From Spiribacter halobius (lineage in GTDB: Bacteria; Pseudomonadota; Gammaproteobacteria; Nitrococcales; Nitrococcaceae): a stretch of 64,000 bases of DNA. The position numbers and the translations under genes are program-made. This document shows positions 63,421-64,000 of this stretch, one piece after another. The stretch is from NCBI RefSeq assembly GCF_020883455.1, contig NZ_CP086615.1:372001-436000 (forward strand), given 5' to 3'. The notes under the pieces were generated by a model. It searched no databases and had not been told where the DNA came from. It saw only the letters and a list, made by a program, of their open reading frames with translations. How positions within the stretch are numbered: position 1 is the first letter of the stretch; every line of letters begins with the position of its first letter.

Positions 63421-64000
63421 GTGGAAAGCCTGTTCAGCACTGTCGAGCCGCCCGCCAGCGCCCGGCTCTCCGACGCCATAGCCGAGCAGATCGAGCGACA
63501 CGTGGTGGAAGGGCGGCTGCGCCCGGGAGACGCCTTGCCGGCGGAGCGCGAGCTCTCCCGGCAGATGGAGGTCTCGCGGCCCTCCCTGCGGGAGGCCCTG
63601 CTGAAGCTCGAGGCCAGGGGCATCCTCGCCGTGCGCCGGAATGCCGGCTATACCGTGGCCGAGGTCACGGCGCCCAGCCTGACCGACCCGCTGCTGCGCC
63701 TCATGGAGACGCAGCCCAAGGCGGTGGCGGACGTGCTCGAGCTGCGTCAGGGCCTGGAGACGCTCACCGCCGCCCTCGCCGCCATGCGCGCGAGCGACGA
63801 GGACCTGCAGGCCATCGAGCTCGCCGCCGAGCGCATGGAGGAGGCCCAGGAAGCCGGGGACGCCGGCACCGCCGCGGAGTGGGATGCGCGGCTGCACCTC
63901 GCGGTGGCGGAGGCGAGCCACAACGTGGCGCTGGTGCACGTCATGCGCGGGCTGTTCTCGGTGATGCGCGATCACGTGCGTCGCGCGCGGGAGGCCCTGC
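63421..64000 (+). CDS. FadR subfamily GntR transcriptional regulator (partial)
   Basis: The frame opens at a GTG (GAAGG six bases upstream) and is still open at the right edge after 193 codons. The winged helix-turn-helix is RPGDALPAERELSRQMEVSRPSLREALLKLEARGIL (about residues 37-72). The FCD ligand domain follows, with VLELRQGLETLTAALAA and DARLHLAVAEASHNVALVHVM carrying the Asp and His metal ligands. Such proteins (PdhR, LldR, GlcC) sense organic acids. Regulated genes lie outside the window. Confidence 0.9.
   Translation, partial: MESLFSTVEPPASARLSDAIAEQIERHVVEGRLRPGDALPAERELSRQMEVSRPSLREALLKLEARGILAVRRNAGYTVAEVTAPSLTDPLLRLMETQPKAVADVLELRQGLETLTAALAAMRASDEDLQAIELAAERMEEAQEAGDAGTAAEWDARLHLAVAEASHNVALVHVMRGLFSVMRDHVRRAREAL

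Overview
The window is about 64 kb of gap-poor, GC-rich chromosome from a gammaproteobacterium. There is no phage, insertion sequence, integrase or CRISPR array in it. Gene order closely follows Pseudomonas aeruginosa in several blocks (yggT-proC-yggS / pilT-pilU; pyrC'-pyrB-pyrR-yqgF-yqgE-tonB-gshB / pilG-H-I-J-K-chpA-B-C; rpe-gph-trpE; trpGDC / crp-osmC-speD; rpiA / ilvA). The acidic, compact proteins suggest a halophilic relative such as Ectothiorhodospiraceae. That family assignment is inference; the synteny is seen directly.

Layout. 1-11 kb: proline and PLP-homeostasis genes, the twitching ATPases pilT and pilU, then a minus-strand pyrimidine block whose dihydroorotase-like protein has lost its metal ligands. 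11.3-23.6 kb: the complete Pil-Chp chemosensory operon with a 2128-residue ChpA. 23.7-34.8 kb: rsmE, the S-adenosyl cycle (ahcY under an SAH riboswitch, metK), then tkt-gap-pgk-pyk and purC. 34.9-36.2 kb: a two-cysteine DUF156 regulator with two half-size YeeE/YedE sulfur transporters. 36.2-44.9 kb: a light or singlet-oxygen type gene set (photolyase, LitR-like MerR regulator, SDR, NTF2-like, GPH transporter, cyclopropane-synthase-like methyltransferase, DUF1365, flavin oxidoreductase). 44.9-54.8 kb: moaB, tetR, rpe-gph, trpEGDC, crp, osmC, speD, rplM-rpsI and tRNA-Gln. 55-64 kb: a BamE-like lipoprotein, moaD-moeA, DUF2905, rpiA, ilvA, yhdH, an EEP-family hydrolase, three small cysteine-containing proteins and the start of a FadR-type GntR regulator.

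The most unusual signal is not a gene. At the ends of many transcription units the last 7-30 bases of the gene are repeated as an inverted copy immediately downstream, so that the stop codon lies in or beside the loop of a hairpin. This is seen for pilU, ahcY, gap, purC, trpC, crp, rpiA and even the 3' end of tRNA-Gln; chpC has a variant. In most cases the inverted copy is followed, always in the same orientation relative to the gene, by an AT-richer array of 7-nt units (TTCAAAG or CAAGTNN type) that itself folds back. Two copies of a separate ~110-bp fold-back element (4.2 and 58.4 kb) share a core but have different outer arms that still pair. Together with two REPIN-like pairs, this makes the intergenic DNA the part of the window most worth following up.
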